Shown here piece after piece: positions 17,084-25,462 of a DNA stretch of 64,000 nucleotides. Below the pieces are notes generated by a model. It searched no databases and had not been told where the DNA came from. It was given only the letters and a program-made list of their open reading frames with translations. The DNA comes from Clostridium rectalis (lineage in GTDB: Bacteria > Bacillota > Clostridia > Clostridiales > Clostridiaceae): positions 1-64,000 of the forward strand of contig NZ_UYZZ01000011.1 of assembly GCF_900626095.1 (NCBI RefSeq). The letters run 5' to 3'. Position numbers and translations under genes: made by a program. Position 1 is the first letter of the stretch; each line of letters starts with the position of its first letter.

Positions 17084-18367
17084 TTAGTTGGCTTTTTCTA
17101 ACTCCTGTATATCCACATTTCTAGTATGTAATGTGTGGCTCCATTCTTTGTCATTTTTGCGCAGTATACCCTGAATGGATATCGGTAACCAAGTTATAGA
17201 ATATATAGGATATAATATATAGTACCAGAATATTTTAAAATCCAACTTCTTATCAAGAACTAGTATAAATGGAGTATATATAAACTGCAATATTGTAATC
17301 AGCACACCTGCTATAGTAATCATTCCAAAATTCATAGAATATAACGATCCCAAAGCATTAATATTAGATACAAAATCAAAAGCCTTCATAATATAATTTG
17401 TTCCACCAACAATCATAGAAAAACCAAAAAGAATTATTATTATAGGTTGAATACTATATAAAGCACAATCTAGAGCTGTAAAACTAAAGCTTTTTATAGA
17501 TTTTTTTAAAAGTCTAAAAAAATATCTCCCAGCTACATCTGCAAATCCTTGCATCCACCTTCTTCTTTGAAACCAGGATTGTGTCAATGTCAATGGCTTC
17601 TCATCATATATTATAGCATCATGAGCCCATCCTACTCTATAGCCGTTTAAAACTAATTTACAAGTAAACTCTAAGTCCTCTGTAAGGCAGGTTGCGCCCC
17701 AACCTAATTCTTTTAATATATCAGTGTCTATACAAAATCCTGTTCCACCTAATTGACTTGAAAGCCCAAGGTTACTTCTAGATAATTGAAACATTCTATT
17801 TGATGTCCAAAATGATATAGAGTAGCTTCCTGTTATCCATGTGTCATCAGGATTTTTACTATCTAAATATCCTTGAACAACTTTATACCCATCACACATT
17901 TTCTTATTCATTTCTCTTAAAAAATTTTTATGAACTAAATTATCTGCATCAAAAACAGCTACAGCATCATATTTTTCATCATCCATATCAAAAATATTTT
18001 TAAACATCCATTCTAATGCATAGCCTTTGCCTCTTTTATCTTTATTAAATCTTTCGTATACAATGGCACCTTTTTCTTTTGCCTTACTAGCTGTTTTATC
18101 CGTGCAATTATCTGCAATAACATATACATCATATAGTTCCTTGGGGTAATCTAAATTGTTTAAACTATCTACTATATTTCCGATAACTATTTCTTCATTA
18201 TGAGCTGCTACAATTAATGCAAATTTTTTTTCTGGTTCTACCTTTCTATTGTCCTTTTTTCTCCATATTCCAAAAAAGGATATACATAAATAATACATGG
18301 AAACTATAAATACAGTAATAGTAATAATACGTGATACATCATGTATTATATTATAAAAGATTTCCAC
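17084..18367 (-). CDS. processive family-2 glycosyltransferase (membrane)
   Basis: 427 residues. There is an N-terminal membrane segment (about 10-33), a cytoplasmic GT-A domain, and several membrane segments at the C-terminus (about 300-400). All processive GT2 marks are visible: VIADNCTDKT, the metal-binding VFDADNLV, the acceptor-base motif TEDLEF, and QRRRW. Enzymes with this set extend and export polymers such as cellulose, poly-N-acetylglucosamine or hyaluronan. The polymer here cannot be told. It is a single gene starting at GTG after GGGGGG, with no accessory export or deacetylase genes beside it. Upstream are two palindromes and a divergent structured RNA unit, so regulation may be of interest. 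Confidence 0.87.
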   Translation of the reverse strand: MEIFYNIIHDVSRIITITVFIVSMYYLCISFFGIWRKKDNRKVEPEKKFALIVAAHNEEIVIGNIVDSLNNLDYPKELYDVYVIADNCTDKTASKAKEKGAIVYERFNKDKRGKGYALEWMFKNIFDMDDEKYDAVAVFDADNLVHKNFLREMNKKMCDGYKVVQGYLDSKNPDDTWITGSYSISFWTSNRMFQLSRSNLGLSSQLGGTGFCIDTDILKELGWGATCLTEDLEFTCKLVLNGYRVGWAHDAIIYDEKPLTLTQSWFQRRRWMQGFADVAGRYFFRLLKKSIKSFSFTALDCALYSIQPIIIILFGFSMIVGGTNYIMKAFDFVSNINALGSLYSMNFGMITIAGVLITILQFIYTPFILVLDKKLDFKIFWYYILYPIYSITWLPISIQGILRKNDKEWSHTLHTRNVDIQELEKAN

Positions 18368-18396
18368 TAAAAATCCCCCCTAATTCACAGTTATTT

Positions 18397-18412
18397 TAGC
18401 ATAAATATGCTA
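18397..18412. promoter_or_regulatory. palindrome upstream of glycosyltransferase gene
   Basis: TAGCAT-AAAT-ATGCTA, a perfect inverted repeat about 30 bases from the GTG start of the glycosyltransferase gene. It could be an operator. The base composition is no richer in AT than its surroundings, which makes chance less likely, but nothing else supports a role. Confidence 0.3.
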
Positions 18413-18453
18413 CAATTACTATAGACTAAGCATAAATATTTAAAATAATTTAT

Positions 18454-18472
18454 ATCAAATTATAAATTTGAT
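18454..18472. promoter_or_regulatory. second palindrome in divergent region
   Basis: A perfect 8-bp inverted repeat (ATCAAATT, three-base centre, AATTTGAT) about 90 bases upstream of the glycosyltransferase gene and about 90 before the plus-strand promoter at 18564. It is a possible operator, but in AT-only DNA it may arise by chance. Confidence 0.25.
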
Positions 18473-18563
18473 TAATATAAAGCTATATAAAGAATTATTA
18501 ATTTATTTAAAATGTATTCTATATTATTATGATAAAATACTGAAATTTAATGCTTTTTATGAC

Positions 18564-18592
18564 TTGAATTTATTTCCAGTATATATTATAAT
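18564..18592 (+). promoter_or_regulatory. sigma-A promoter for small plus-strand unit
   Basis: TTGAAT (18564-18569), 17 bases, TATAAT (18587-18592). Five of six and six of six consensus bases with ideal spacing. Transcription should begin near 18599 and run into the structured leader and small ORF. It shows that this otherwise empty 567-base gap is probably expressed on the plus strand. Confidence 0.65.
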
Positions 18593-18611
18593 ATATACTA
18601 TCAAAATATTA

Positions 18612-18756
18612 GCTGTAATATATTCACAGCAAAAGGGGGTAGAGCCTTATGAGGCGCTACGAACTTATATTTTATGTAGATTTAAGTAAGCTTCATAAAA
18701 AAGACGAATCTTTCTGGTAAATCCTTAATTTAATTTATGATAAATTAAATTAAGGA
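18612..18756 (+). ncRNA. unidentified structured leader with RBS-covering hairpin
   Basis: Visible helices: 18612-18616 with 18626-18630. A stronger one at 18639-18660 pairs GUAG/CUAC and GCCU/AGGC around a UAUG loop. A third pairs 18670-18676 with 18694-18700 (7 bp); its loop bases 18678-18682 (AGAUU) can pair with 18707-18711 (AAUCU), a pseudoknot-like contact. The last is a perfect 16-bp hairpin, 18722-18737 with 18741-18756. Its 3' arm contains AAGGA of the Shine-Dalgarno site of the next ORF, so translation should be blocked unless the hairpin opens. This is the plan of a translational riboswitch or RNA thermosensor. I compared it from memory with lysine, c-di-GMP, TPP, SAM, manganese and preQ1 classes and found no convincing match. 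Confidence 0.45.
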
Positions 18757-18765
18757 GGTTAAAAT

Positions 18766-18900
18766 ATGGAGTCTGAAAAATCCAAAAATCCTTCTAATGT
18801 TGAAAATAACAATATTAACCATAAGAAACAAATAAAAAAAGATAATTCTTTTTCCTCAATTGAATTTTGTATAAAAATTTACGATTACACTATATTTTAG
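18766..18900 (+). CDS. small hypothetical protein, 44 codons
   Basis: The ATG follows AAGGAGG by seven bases, an excellent ribosome site, and the frame stops at 18898-18900. The 44 residues begin MESEKSKNPS; the first 30 are polar, rich in Asn and Lys and likely unstructured, and the end (IEFCIKIYDYTIF) is hydrophobic and aromatic. I do not recognise it. It lies between a structured leader whose hairpin covers the ribosome site and a terminator at 18911-18936, so the whole unit is a plausible gene. It could be a leader peptide, a small membrane-associated protein, or a remnant of a longer gene. Confidence 0.5.
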   Translation: MESEKSKNPSNVENNNINHKKQIKKDNSFSSIEFCIKIYDYTIF

Positions 18901-18910
18901 TTAGAATAAT

Positions 18911-18936
18911 AAAAGGGATCTTTAAAGATCCCTTTT
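18911..18936. terminator. bidirectional terminator between small ORF and pilT
   Basis: A perfect 26-base palindrome, 18911-18936 (AAAAGGGATC arm), with A4/T4 ends in both directions. It lies 10 bases past the small plus-strand ORF and overlaps the pilT stop region, so it can end transcripts from both sides. Confidence 0.85.
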
Positions 18937-19996
18937 ATTTATATAGGGCTATTATTTTTTCAAGCATTTCCCTATCAACTGAATATGTAAGCGCATCTTC
19001 ATAAGATATAGAACCCTTTTTATACATTTCTGCTAAACACATATCCATAGTCTTCATTCCATATTTTGAGCCTGTTTGTATTGAAGACTCAATTTGATGA
19101 GTTTTTCCTTCTCTTATCATATTCTGTATAGCTGAGGTTGTAGTCATAATTTCAAATGCAGCAACTCTTCCATCCCCATCCTTTTTAGGTAGTAATTGCT
19201 GTGATATTACTCCTTTTAAGACTGCTGATAATTGTACTTTTACTTGTTGCTGTTGATATGGTGGAAAAACATCTATTATTCTATCTATAGTTTTAGCTGC
19301 TCCAATTGTATGAAGTGTTGAAAAAACTAAGTGTCCTGTCTCTGCAGCTGTAAGAGCCACTGAAATAGTCTCTAAATCTCTCATCTCTCCTACCAAAATC
19401 ACATCTGGATCCTCTCTAAGTACAGATTTAAGTGCATCTGCATATCCCTTTGTATCTTTTCCTATTTCTCTTTGATTTATTATAGATTTATTATGTTTGT
19501 GTAAATATTCAATAGGATCCTCTAAAGTTATAATATGTGCTGCTCTTGTTGCATTTATTTCATTTATCATAGCTGCTAAAGTTGTACTTTTCCCACAGCC
19601 TGTAGGTCCAGTTACTAATACTAAACCTCTTTGTTTAGATGTGATAGTCCTAATTATATTAGGAAATTGTAGTTCATTTAATGTTGGGACCTTTAAACCA
19701 ACTACTCTAATAGCTGCTGCATCACTGCCTCTTTGTTTAAAAACATTTACTCTAAATCTTCCAAGTCCTGATACTGAGTAAGATGTATCCATTTCTCCTT
19801 TCTCAGAATATTCTTTGTATAAATCACCTAATATCTCCTTAACATACTTTTCTGTATCTATTGGTGTAAGTTTCTCATTTCCCAATCTTGCAAGTTCCCC
19901 ATTTACTCTGATTGTAGGAGCAACCCCTACTGTTAAATGTAAATCTGATGCCTTTTCTTTTATTGTAGTTTCTAATAAACTGTTTAATGAAATCAA
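18935..19996 (-). CDS. pilT: type IV pilus retraction ATPase PilT
   Basis: About 353 residues. A secretion-type hexameric ATPase: N-terminal PAS-like part with ASDLHLTVGVAPTIRVNG, Walker A GPTGCGKST (about 130-138), Asp box in ITLEDPIEYLHKH, Walker B with VGEMRD, and the His box GHLVFSTLHT. It drives pilus disassembly and twitching. I choose the TTG nine bases after AGAGAGGAG, giving MISLNSLLETTIKE. A longer frame would start inside aroE without a ribosome site. It follows aroE by 17 bases. No pilin or assembly genes are nearby, so it acts with pilus genes encoded elsewhere. Confidence 0.93.
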   Translation of the reverse strand: MISLNSLLETTIKEKASDLHLTVGVAPTIRVNGELARLGNEKLTPIDTEKYVKEILGDLYKEYSEKGEMDTSYSVSGLGRFRVNVFKQRGSDAAAIRVVGLKVPTLNELQFPNIIRTITSKQRGLVLVTGPTGCGKSTTLAAMINEINATRAAHIITLEDPIEYLHKHNKSIINQREIGKDTKGYADALKSVLREDPDVILVGEMRDLETISVALTAAETGHLVFSTLHTIGAAKTIDRIIDVFPPYQQQQVKVQLSAVLKGVISQQLLPKKDGDGRVAAFEIMTTTSAIQNMIREGKTHQIESSIQTGSKYGMKTMDMCLAEMYKKGSISYEDALTYSVDREMLEKIIALYK

Positions 19997-20013
19997 CTCT
20001 TTTTTCTCCTCTC

Positions 20014-20775
20014 TTATATGTATACTCTCCAAATTTCTATGGCTTTATATGCTTGAAGCTTTAGCATAAGTTCTCCATTCATTACATTTGCACCTAAATT
20101 CTCAGCTTCCTTTAATAGTCTAGACTTTTTAGGTGAATAATTTAAGTCATATACTAAAAGCCCCTTTTTTGTATTTTTCAGTGTTATTAAAGAATCATTT
20201 TTATAGTTTTCTCCTCCTATTGGGGTGCAGTTAATAATTAAATCATAATTGGATAAATCATTTTCCCCTTTTGTAGATAAAATTTTATCTACTTTATCAA
20301 ATTCATATTCTATATTAGAAACATTTCTAACTAAAATATCTATGCTCTGTATTTTTAAATCTAATAAAGCGTAATAAATACTTCTAGCAGCCCCACCACT
20401 ACCAATTATTAAGGCCCTGTTATTTTTAATACTTACTTTATTATATCTTAAACTTTGTATAAATCCATAATAATCTGTATTAAATCCTATTAACTTATCC
20501 TTACCAACTACTACAGTATTAACTGATTTGATTTTATTTGCTGGATATTCTATTTCATTTAAAAACTCTATAATTTGCCTTTTGTATGGTATAGTTACAT
20601 TAAACCCCACTATATTATATAATCGTACATTTTTTATAAAGTTTAACAATTCATCCTTTTTAAGGTCAATTATTTTATAATAAAGAGGAATATTATATTT
20701 CTCATAATAACTATTATGAATCTCAGGAGATCTAGAATATTGTATATCATTGCCTATAAGTCCAGTGTACTTCAT
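20014..20775 (-). CDS. aroE: shikimate dehydrogenase
   Basis: A 253-residue NADP-dependent enzyme converting 3-dehydroshikimate to shikimate in aromatic amino-acid synthesis. Substrate residues are in YSRSPEIHN, catalytic Lys is in NVTIPYKR and Asp in NTDYYGF. The nucleotide loop is GSGGAARS, and the C-terminal QAYKAIEIW matches the family QA..A...W. It is slightly shorter than the usual 270-290 residues but lacks no key element. The start has GGGGTG. It is upstream of pilT in a two-gene unit, and other aro genes are not present. Confidence 0.94.
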   Translation of the reverse strand: MKYTGLIGNDIQYSRSPEIHNSYYEKYNIPLYYKIIDLKKDELLNFIKNVRLYNIVGFNVTIPYKRQIIEFLNEIEYPANKIKSVNTVVVGKDKLIGFNTDYYGFIQSLRYNKVSIKNNRALIIGSGGAARSIYYALLDLKIQSIDILVRNVSNIEYEFDKVDKILSTKGENDLSNYDLIINCTPIGGENYKNDSLITLKNTKKGLLVYDLNYSPKKSRLLKEAENLGANVMNGELMLKLQAYKAIEIWRVYI

Positions 20776-20867
20776 TTCTACACCCCTTAATTTTATAAAT
20801 TATATGGTATGTTTTTCTTACGTTTATTTTACAATAAAATTCTAATAATATCAAAAAATATATTATT

Positions 20868-21569
20868 TTAGACTTTGCTACTATTCATCTCCTTATATAA
20901 TTTTTTTAGTGCCCTTTTCTCTATCCTAGAAACATAAGATCTGGAAATGCCCAGAATAGTTGCTATTTCTCTTTGAGTTTTAGGTTTCCCATCCACTAAC
21001 CCATATCTCATTTCTATAACAGATTTTTCTCTCTCTAGAAGACAAGTACCTATTTTACCATATAATTTTTTTATTTGTATTTTATTTTCAACTATTTCAA
21101 TTATTGAGTCCTCCTCACTACTTAACACATCCATTAAGGAAATCTCATTTCCTTCTTTATCAACCCCTATAGGATCTTGTAGATATACCTCTCCTTTAGT
21201 TTTCTTATTGTTTCTTATAAGCATTAAAATCTCGTTTTCTATACATTTTGCTGCATATGTTGCAAGCCTAGTCCCTTTATTAGTATTAAATGAATCTATG
21301 GCTTTTATTAGTCCAACCGTACCAATGGATATTAAATCATCCACATCTTTTCCTGGGTATGAATATTTTTTTACTATGTGCGCAACTAGTCTTAAATTCC
21401 TCTCCACTAAAACACTTTTAGCTAGAATATCCCCTTCCTTTAATTTTTTCAAATAATACTCTTCCTCTTTCTCATCCAAAGGTTGAGGAAATGAATTATT
21501 TCCCGTAACATAAGCAGTTAAGAAAAAATTCTCACTAAATAGATTAACTAAACAATCTATAAATAACAC
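20868..21569 (-). CDS. sigK: pro-sigma-K, late mother-cell sigma factor (intact)
   Basis: A 233-residue sigma-70 factor. A hydrophobic pro-sequence (about the first 20 residues, CLVNLFSENFFLTAYVTG) precedes FPQPLDEKEEEYYL, the usual start of mature sigma-K. Region 2 shows DVDDLISIGTVGLIKAIDSFN and [16 protein letters not shown], and region 4 shows LGISRSYVSRIEKRALKKLYKE. The reading frame is continuous, so no skin-type element interrupts this copy as happens in some clostridia and bacilli. It starts at GTG after GGAGGA. It could be mistaken for sigE, but sigE is separately present at 12851. Confidence 0.95.
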   Translation of the reverse strand: MLFIDCLVNLFSENFFLTAYVTGNNSFPQPLDEKEEEYYLKKLKEGDILAKSVLVERNLRLVAHIVKKYSYPGKDVDDLISIGTVGLIKAIDSFNTNKGTRLATYAAKCIENEILMLIRNNKKTKGEVYLQDPIGVDKEGNEISLMDVLSSEEDSIIEIVENKIQIKKLYGKIGTCLLEREKSVIEMRYGLVDGKPKTQREIATILGISRSYVSRIEKRALKKLYKEMNSSKV

Positions 21570-21876
21570 AGCCGCTCCTCCAAATAGTGCTTATTAATAT
21601 AATATTCAGTTAGCTTGTACTAGTTGCATATTTAAGACTATATTTTTCATTAAAAATCAATATTTAATATTTTAAAATAAAAAAGAATCTCCTAGAAGAT
21701 TCCTTAATATTTCTTTGCTTCCTGTGTATTTGTTTTTGTAAATTTATTATTATTATCTTTAGTTACTTTATTAAGTTCCTTTATTATGCCACCTACACCT
21801 TATATATAAGTATGTTACTTTTTAATGTTTCTGTAACTTTTTCCTTTACCCTATTTTGCCTTACTAGAAAATATGT
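21570..21876 (-). other. 307-base intergenic region between sigK and transpeptidase gene
   Basis: It holds a hairpin at 21685-21702 (GAATCT/AGATTC) followed on the minus strand by a run of T, a likely terminator for a transcript coming from the transpeptidase gene, about 175 bases past its stop. In between, a minus-strand frame of about 30 codons (reading IIKELNKVTKDNNNKF) has no usable start codon. I see no convincing gene. The sigK promoter must lie within roughly 21570-21680, but no clear consensus was found. Confidence 0.55.
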
Positions 21877-23517
21877 CTAACTGCTCTTAATAAATTCTTC
21901 CACTACATCTCTAAAAATAGGTGCAGCAGTATTTCCTCCGCTTTCAGTATTTTTATTTATATTTTGTACAAATACTACCATAGAATAATACTTATTATTA
22001 AAATAAAAGTATCCAATAAACCACCCATCTGATAGTTCTCTTTTCTTGTTTTCACTATCTTCTTTAAACACTTCTATCCTCTCTGTTGTCCCAGTTTTCC
22101 CTCCTGTAATTGCTTTAGATGTAAAAGCCATTTTGCCAGTACCTCTTTTTACAACCCCCTCCATTGCATCCTTTATTATATCTGCATTCTTTTTTGAAAT
22201 TATTTTCTTTTTTATTATTTTAGTTTTATCAATTATTTCTCCCTCACTATTAATATATGAATCTATAATATATGGTTTTACATAGTATCCATTATTTGCT
22301 ATGCTATTTACTATACTAATAGCTTCTATTGGTGTTATCCTTAGGTTTTGACCTATAGACATACTTCCTAAACTACCATCCTCTGCAATAGGTTTTGTAA
22401 CTTCTAATTTTCCATGTTGCTCCTTTTCAAATCCCAAAACTTTATTAAACAGTCCCTGTTCTTCGCATAATTCATTTATTTTATTAAACCCAGCATTAAT
22501 TCCTATACGCGAATAAATATCATTACATGAAACTATAAATGCATCTATCATATTTAAGCTACCGTGATTATGTCCTATACTCTCAAACTCTCCACTACAA
22601 GAAATTTTTTTATTTATAGGAATTTTATTTTCTTCTAAAGCAGCTTCAAGCACTATAGATTTAAATATGGATCCTGGGAAAAAACCATTTAAAGTTTCTG
22701 CACCTATATTTACATTAGGAAGAGTATCATCCTTTTGTACTAAAGCCTTTATTTTACCAGTATTCCCTTCCATAAGAACTATTCCTATTTGATCATACTT
22801 TTTATACTTAGAGTTTATTAATTTCTTTATACGTTGTTGTAGGCTACCATCTAAGGTTAATAAAACATCTTTATTATCTTTTCCGTACTCTATACCTGCC
22901 TCAGTTATATTACCATTCATATCTATATTAAAAACTACTTTAGGCTTTTTGTTATTCTTCACATTATTATATAGTTTCATCTCTAAGGAATCATTATTTT
23001 TTAAGGAGCTGTCACTGGTATTTCTTGTATTTATTAATAAATTTTCTATTTTCCATCCTTCTTTATTGTCCAACTCAAGATAAGAATAGGTATAAAAGCC
23101 CTTAATATTTTTTAATTTTCTTAATTTGTTATAAGTTATATCATCTATATCAAAATAGATTTTCTCACTTTTGTTACTTCCTATAGTTGTGGATAAATCA
23201 TATTCATCATTATAACTTTTTAATATATATAAAAGTTTTAAAAACTCTTCATTTCCCTTATCATAATTATTTTTTGAAAAAGCTGAAGGTATAATTACTG
23301 CTTTATACTTTTTATTATAATTTAAAAGTTCTTTCTTATTACAATCAATTAAATTATAATTTAATTCTTTGTAATTTTCAGTATATTTATATTGAGAATC
23401 TGCTATAACACTTAATTGGTCTGCATTCTTATACTGAATTTTTATAATTCTTATATATACCAAAAGAAACCCTGTTAAAAAAAACAATAATAGGATAAAA
23501 CACCTTCTTTTATGCAT
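21877..23517 (-). CDS. penicillin-binding transpeptidase (PBP2-like)
   Basis: 546 residues: an N-terminal membrane anchor (about 7-25), a dimerisation-type region, and a transpeptidase domain from about 200. The active-site motifs are all present: SIFK (Ser283, Lys286), SCN (330-332) and KTGT (474-477). It should cross-link peptidoglycan from the outer face of the membrane. The place next to sigK suggests a role in spore cortex or engulfment, but this is inference from position, and it may equally serve vegetative growth. Its ribosome site GTGAGG lies in the 3' arm of the hairpin that ends udk, a possible translational constraint. Confidence 0.88.
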   Translation of the reverse strand: MHKRRCFILLLFFLTGFLLVYIRIIKIQYKNADQLSVIADSQYKYTENYKELNYNLIDCNKKELLNYNKKYKAVIIPSAFSKNNYDKGNEEFLKLLYILKSYNDEYDLSTTIGSNKSEKIYFDIDDITYNKLRKLKNIKGFYTYSYLELDNKEGWKIENLLINTRNTSDSSLKNNDSLEMKLYNNVKNNKKPKVVFNIDMNGNITEAGIEYGKDNKDVLLTLDGSLQQRIKKLINSKYKKYDQIGIVLMEGNTGKIKALVQKDDTLPNVNIGAETLNGFFPGSIFKSIVLEAALEENKIPINKKISCSGEFESIGHNHGSLNMIDAFIVSCNDIYSRIGINAGFNKINELCEEQGLFNKVLGFEKEQHGKLEVTKPIAEDGSLGSMSIGQNLRITPIEAISIVNSIANNGYYVKPYIIDSYINSEGEIIDKTKIIKKKIISKKNADIIKDAMEGVVKRGTGKMAFTSKAITGGKTGTTERIEVFKEDSENKKRELSDGWFIGYFYFNNKYYSMVVFVQNINKNTESGGNTAAPIFRDVVEEFIKSS

Positions 23518-23518
23518 A

Positions 23519-23565
23519 AAAATACCTCACTTTCAACTTTAATTATAGCCAAAATGAGGTATTTT
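23519..23565 (-). terminator. udk terminator-like hairpin overlapping next RBS
   Basis: On the minus strand an 11-bp perfect stem (23565-23555 with 23529-23519) with a 25-base loop lies between the udk stop and the transpeptidase ATG. The 3' arm, ending in TATTTTT, contains the GAGG of the downstream ribosome site. The loop carries TATAAT. It may stop udk transcripts and also hide the next ribosome site. Confidence 0.5.
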
Positions 23566-23570
23566 ATTCT

Positions 23571-24197
23571 CTATTCATTTGATTGTAACATTTGTTTTAT
23601 ATTACCCACTATTACATCAATCGCTACTTTATTATGTCCACCCTCTGGAATTATTATATCTGCATACCTTTTACTTGGTTCAATAAACTGCAAATGCATA
23701 GGTCTTACCACATTTAAATATTGATTTATTACAGAATCTACACTTCTTCCTCTTTCCTTTATGTCTCTTAAAAGCCTTCTAATAATCCTTACATCAGCAT
23801 CAGTATCTACATATATCTTAATATCTAAAATATCTCTTAATAATTTATCTTCTAAAACTAATATCCCCTCAACTATTATAATATCTCTTGCTTCAACCTT
23901 AATAGTTTCCTTTTTTCTATTATGCTTTTCAAAATCATATATAGGTTTTTCCACATTTTTCCCTTCCAAAAGCATTTGTAAATGTTTTACTAAAAGCTCA
24001 TTATCAAAAGCATCAGGATGATCATAATTAGTTTTTATTCTGTCATCAAATGATAGGTGACTTTGATCCTTATAATAAGAATCCTGTTCTATCATTGCTA
24101 TACAATTTTCATGAAATTTTGTATATATTTCCTTAGCAATAGTACTTTTACCTGAACCTGTTCCTCCACTTATTCCTATTAAAACTGGACGTTTCAT
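23571..24197 (-). CDS. udk: uridine kinase
   Basis: A 208-residue P-loop kinase phosphorylating uridine and cytidine with ATP or GTP in pyrimidine salvage. Walker A is GGTGSGKST (about 11-19). Other family pieces are [33 protein letters not shown] and [17 protein letters not shown]. Length is standard. It follows the U32 tRNA-hydroxylation gene by 32 bases, the same order as yrrO-udk in Bacillus. Confidence 0.96.
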   Translation of the reverse strand: MKRPVLIGISGGTGSGKSTIAKEIYTKFHENCIAMIEQDSYYKDQSHLSFDDRIKTNYDHPDAFDNELLVKHLQMLLEGKNVEKPIYDFEKHNRKKETIKVEARDIIIVEGILVLEDKLLRDILDIKIYVDTDADVRIIRRLLRDIKERGRSVDSVINQYLNVVRPMHLQFIEPSKRYADIIIPEGGHNKVAIDVIVGNIKQMLQSNE

Positions 24198-24229
24198 AAT
24201 AAATTTTCCTTTCCCCCCCTTAAGCTTTT

Positions 24230-25462
24230 TTATATTGTCTTTTTATCTTTACTTTTAATTATCATATCGTTTTCTCTTAACTCTTTATCAACAAAAGCAT
24301 TATAAATCATTTGAGCTGATGGAGTAGAGGATATTTGATTACCATTTGAATCCTTTAATTGTGTCAATTTAATTTCAAAATTATCTCCAATAGGTCTTAA
24401 TACTTCTACAATATCCCCCTGAAATATCTTGTTTCTTTGTTCTATTGTAGCAATCTTATTATGGCTATCATATTTTTTTACAATACCCACTATATCAAAA
24501 TCTCTTATGTATGAAGAATTTTCATATATTTGACTATCTTTATCTTTAAAATAAAAGCCTGTATAATAATTTCTATGACTTGTTTTTAATAAGTTACTCA
24601 TCCATTCTTGTTTAAATATATACTCTTTTGGGTTAGATAAATAACTATCTAAAGCTTCTCTATAAGACTTAACTACAGCAGCTACATAGTAAGAACTTTT
24701 CATTCTTCCCTCAATTTTTAATGAGTTAATACCCGCTTCAACAAGATCAGGAATATATTTTATCATACATAAATCCTTGGAATTAAAAATATATGTTCCT
24801 TTATCATCTTCATTTACTTTAAAAAATTCATTAGGTCTTTTTTCTTCCATTAAATAATATTTATATCTACAAGGTTGAGCACACTCTCCTCTATTAGAAT
24901 CCCTTCCAGTCATATAATTGGAAAGAAGGCATCGTCCTGAATAAGACATACACATAGAACCATGTACAAATGCCTCTATATCACAATCACTTGGGATATT
25001 TGTCCTAATTTCTTGTATTTCTTCTAATGACATTTCCCTGGCTAAAACTATTCTTTTAATACCTTGTTTGTACCAAAACAAAGCAGATTTCCAATTAACA
25101 TTATTAGCCTGAGTACTTAAATGTAATTCTAAATCTGGAACTACTTCTCTTGCAGTCATGATTATACCAGGATCTGATACAATTATTGCATCTACCTTTA
25201 AGTTATATAAATTAATAAGATATTCTTCTAAGCCATATAAATCTTTATTATGTGGAAATACATTTAAAGTTACATATACTCTCTTACCTCTAGCATGGGC
25301 AAATTCTATACCTTCTTTTAACTGGTCATCACTAAAGTTATCCGCAAAAGCCCTTAGATTTAATTTGCTTCCACCTAAATACACTGCATCTGCACCAAAA
25401 TTTATAGCAGTTTTAAGTTTCTCTAAATTTCCAGCAGGAGCTAGTATTTCTGGTTTATTCAT
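24230..25462 (-). CDS. trhP: U32 family protein, tRNA uridine hydroxylation (TrhP-like)
   Basis: 410 residues of the U32 'peptidase' family. The N-terminal TIM-barrel-like domain starts with [27 protein letters not shown], and the conserved Cys set for an iron-sulfur cluster is in [26 protein letters not shown] and a later segment. Members TrhP/YrrN-YrrO use prephenate to make 5-hydroxyuridine at the tRNA wobble base. The neighbour upstream is the matching methyltransferase, whose end overlaps its start by eight bases, strongly supporting the tRNA role over proteolysis. Bacillus has two such genes in tandem (yrrN, yrrO). Here there is only one. Confidence 0.85.
   Translation of the reverse strand: MNKPEILAPAGNLEKLKTAINFGADAVYLGGSKLNLRAFADNFSDDQLKEGIEFAHARGKRVYVTLNVFPHNKDLYGLEEYLINLYNLKVDAIIVSDPGIIMTAREVVPDLELHLSTQANNVNWKSALFWYKQGIKRIVLAREMSLEEIQEIRTNIPSDCDIEAFVHGSMCMSYSGRCLLSNYMTGRDSNRGECAQPCRYKYYLMEEKRPNEFFKVNEDDKGTYIFNSKDLCMIKYIPDLVEAGINSLKIEGRMKSSYYVAAVVKSYREALDSYLSNPKEYIFKQEWMSNLLKTSHRNYYTGFYFKDKDSQIYENSSYIRDFDIVGIVKKYDSHNKIATIEQRNKIFQGDIVEVLRPIGDNFEIKLTQLKDSNGNQISSTPSAQMIYNAFVDKELRENDMIIKSKDKKTI

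Noticed and set aside
18468-18689. A 73-codon plus-strand frame in the intergenic gap
   Set aside because: It would start at TTG without a ribosome site, runs through a consensus promoter, and its end (EPYEALRTYILC) is the translation of structured RNA helices.
18612-18756. Lysine, c-di-GMP, manganese or preQ1 riboswitch
   Set aside because: Short matches (GCGC, CGAA, CUGG) recall the lysine class and GGGGxUAG the manganese class, but the overall length and required core motifs are missing. Left unassigned.
21703-21876. A 30-codon minus-strand frame (IIKELNKVTK...) downstream of the transpeptidase gene
   Set aside because: There is no ATG, GTG or TTG in frame after the preceding stop, so no translation start can be supported.
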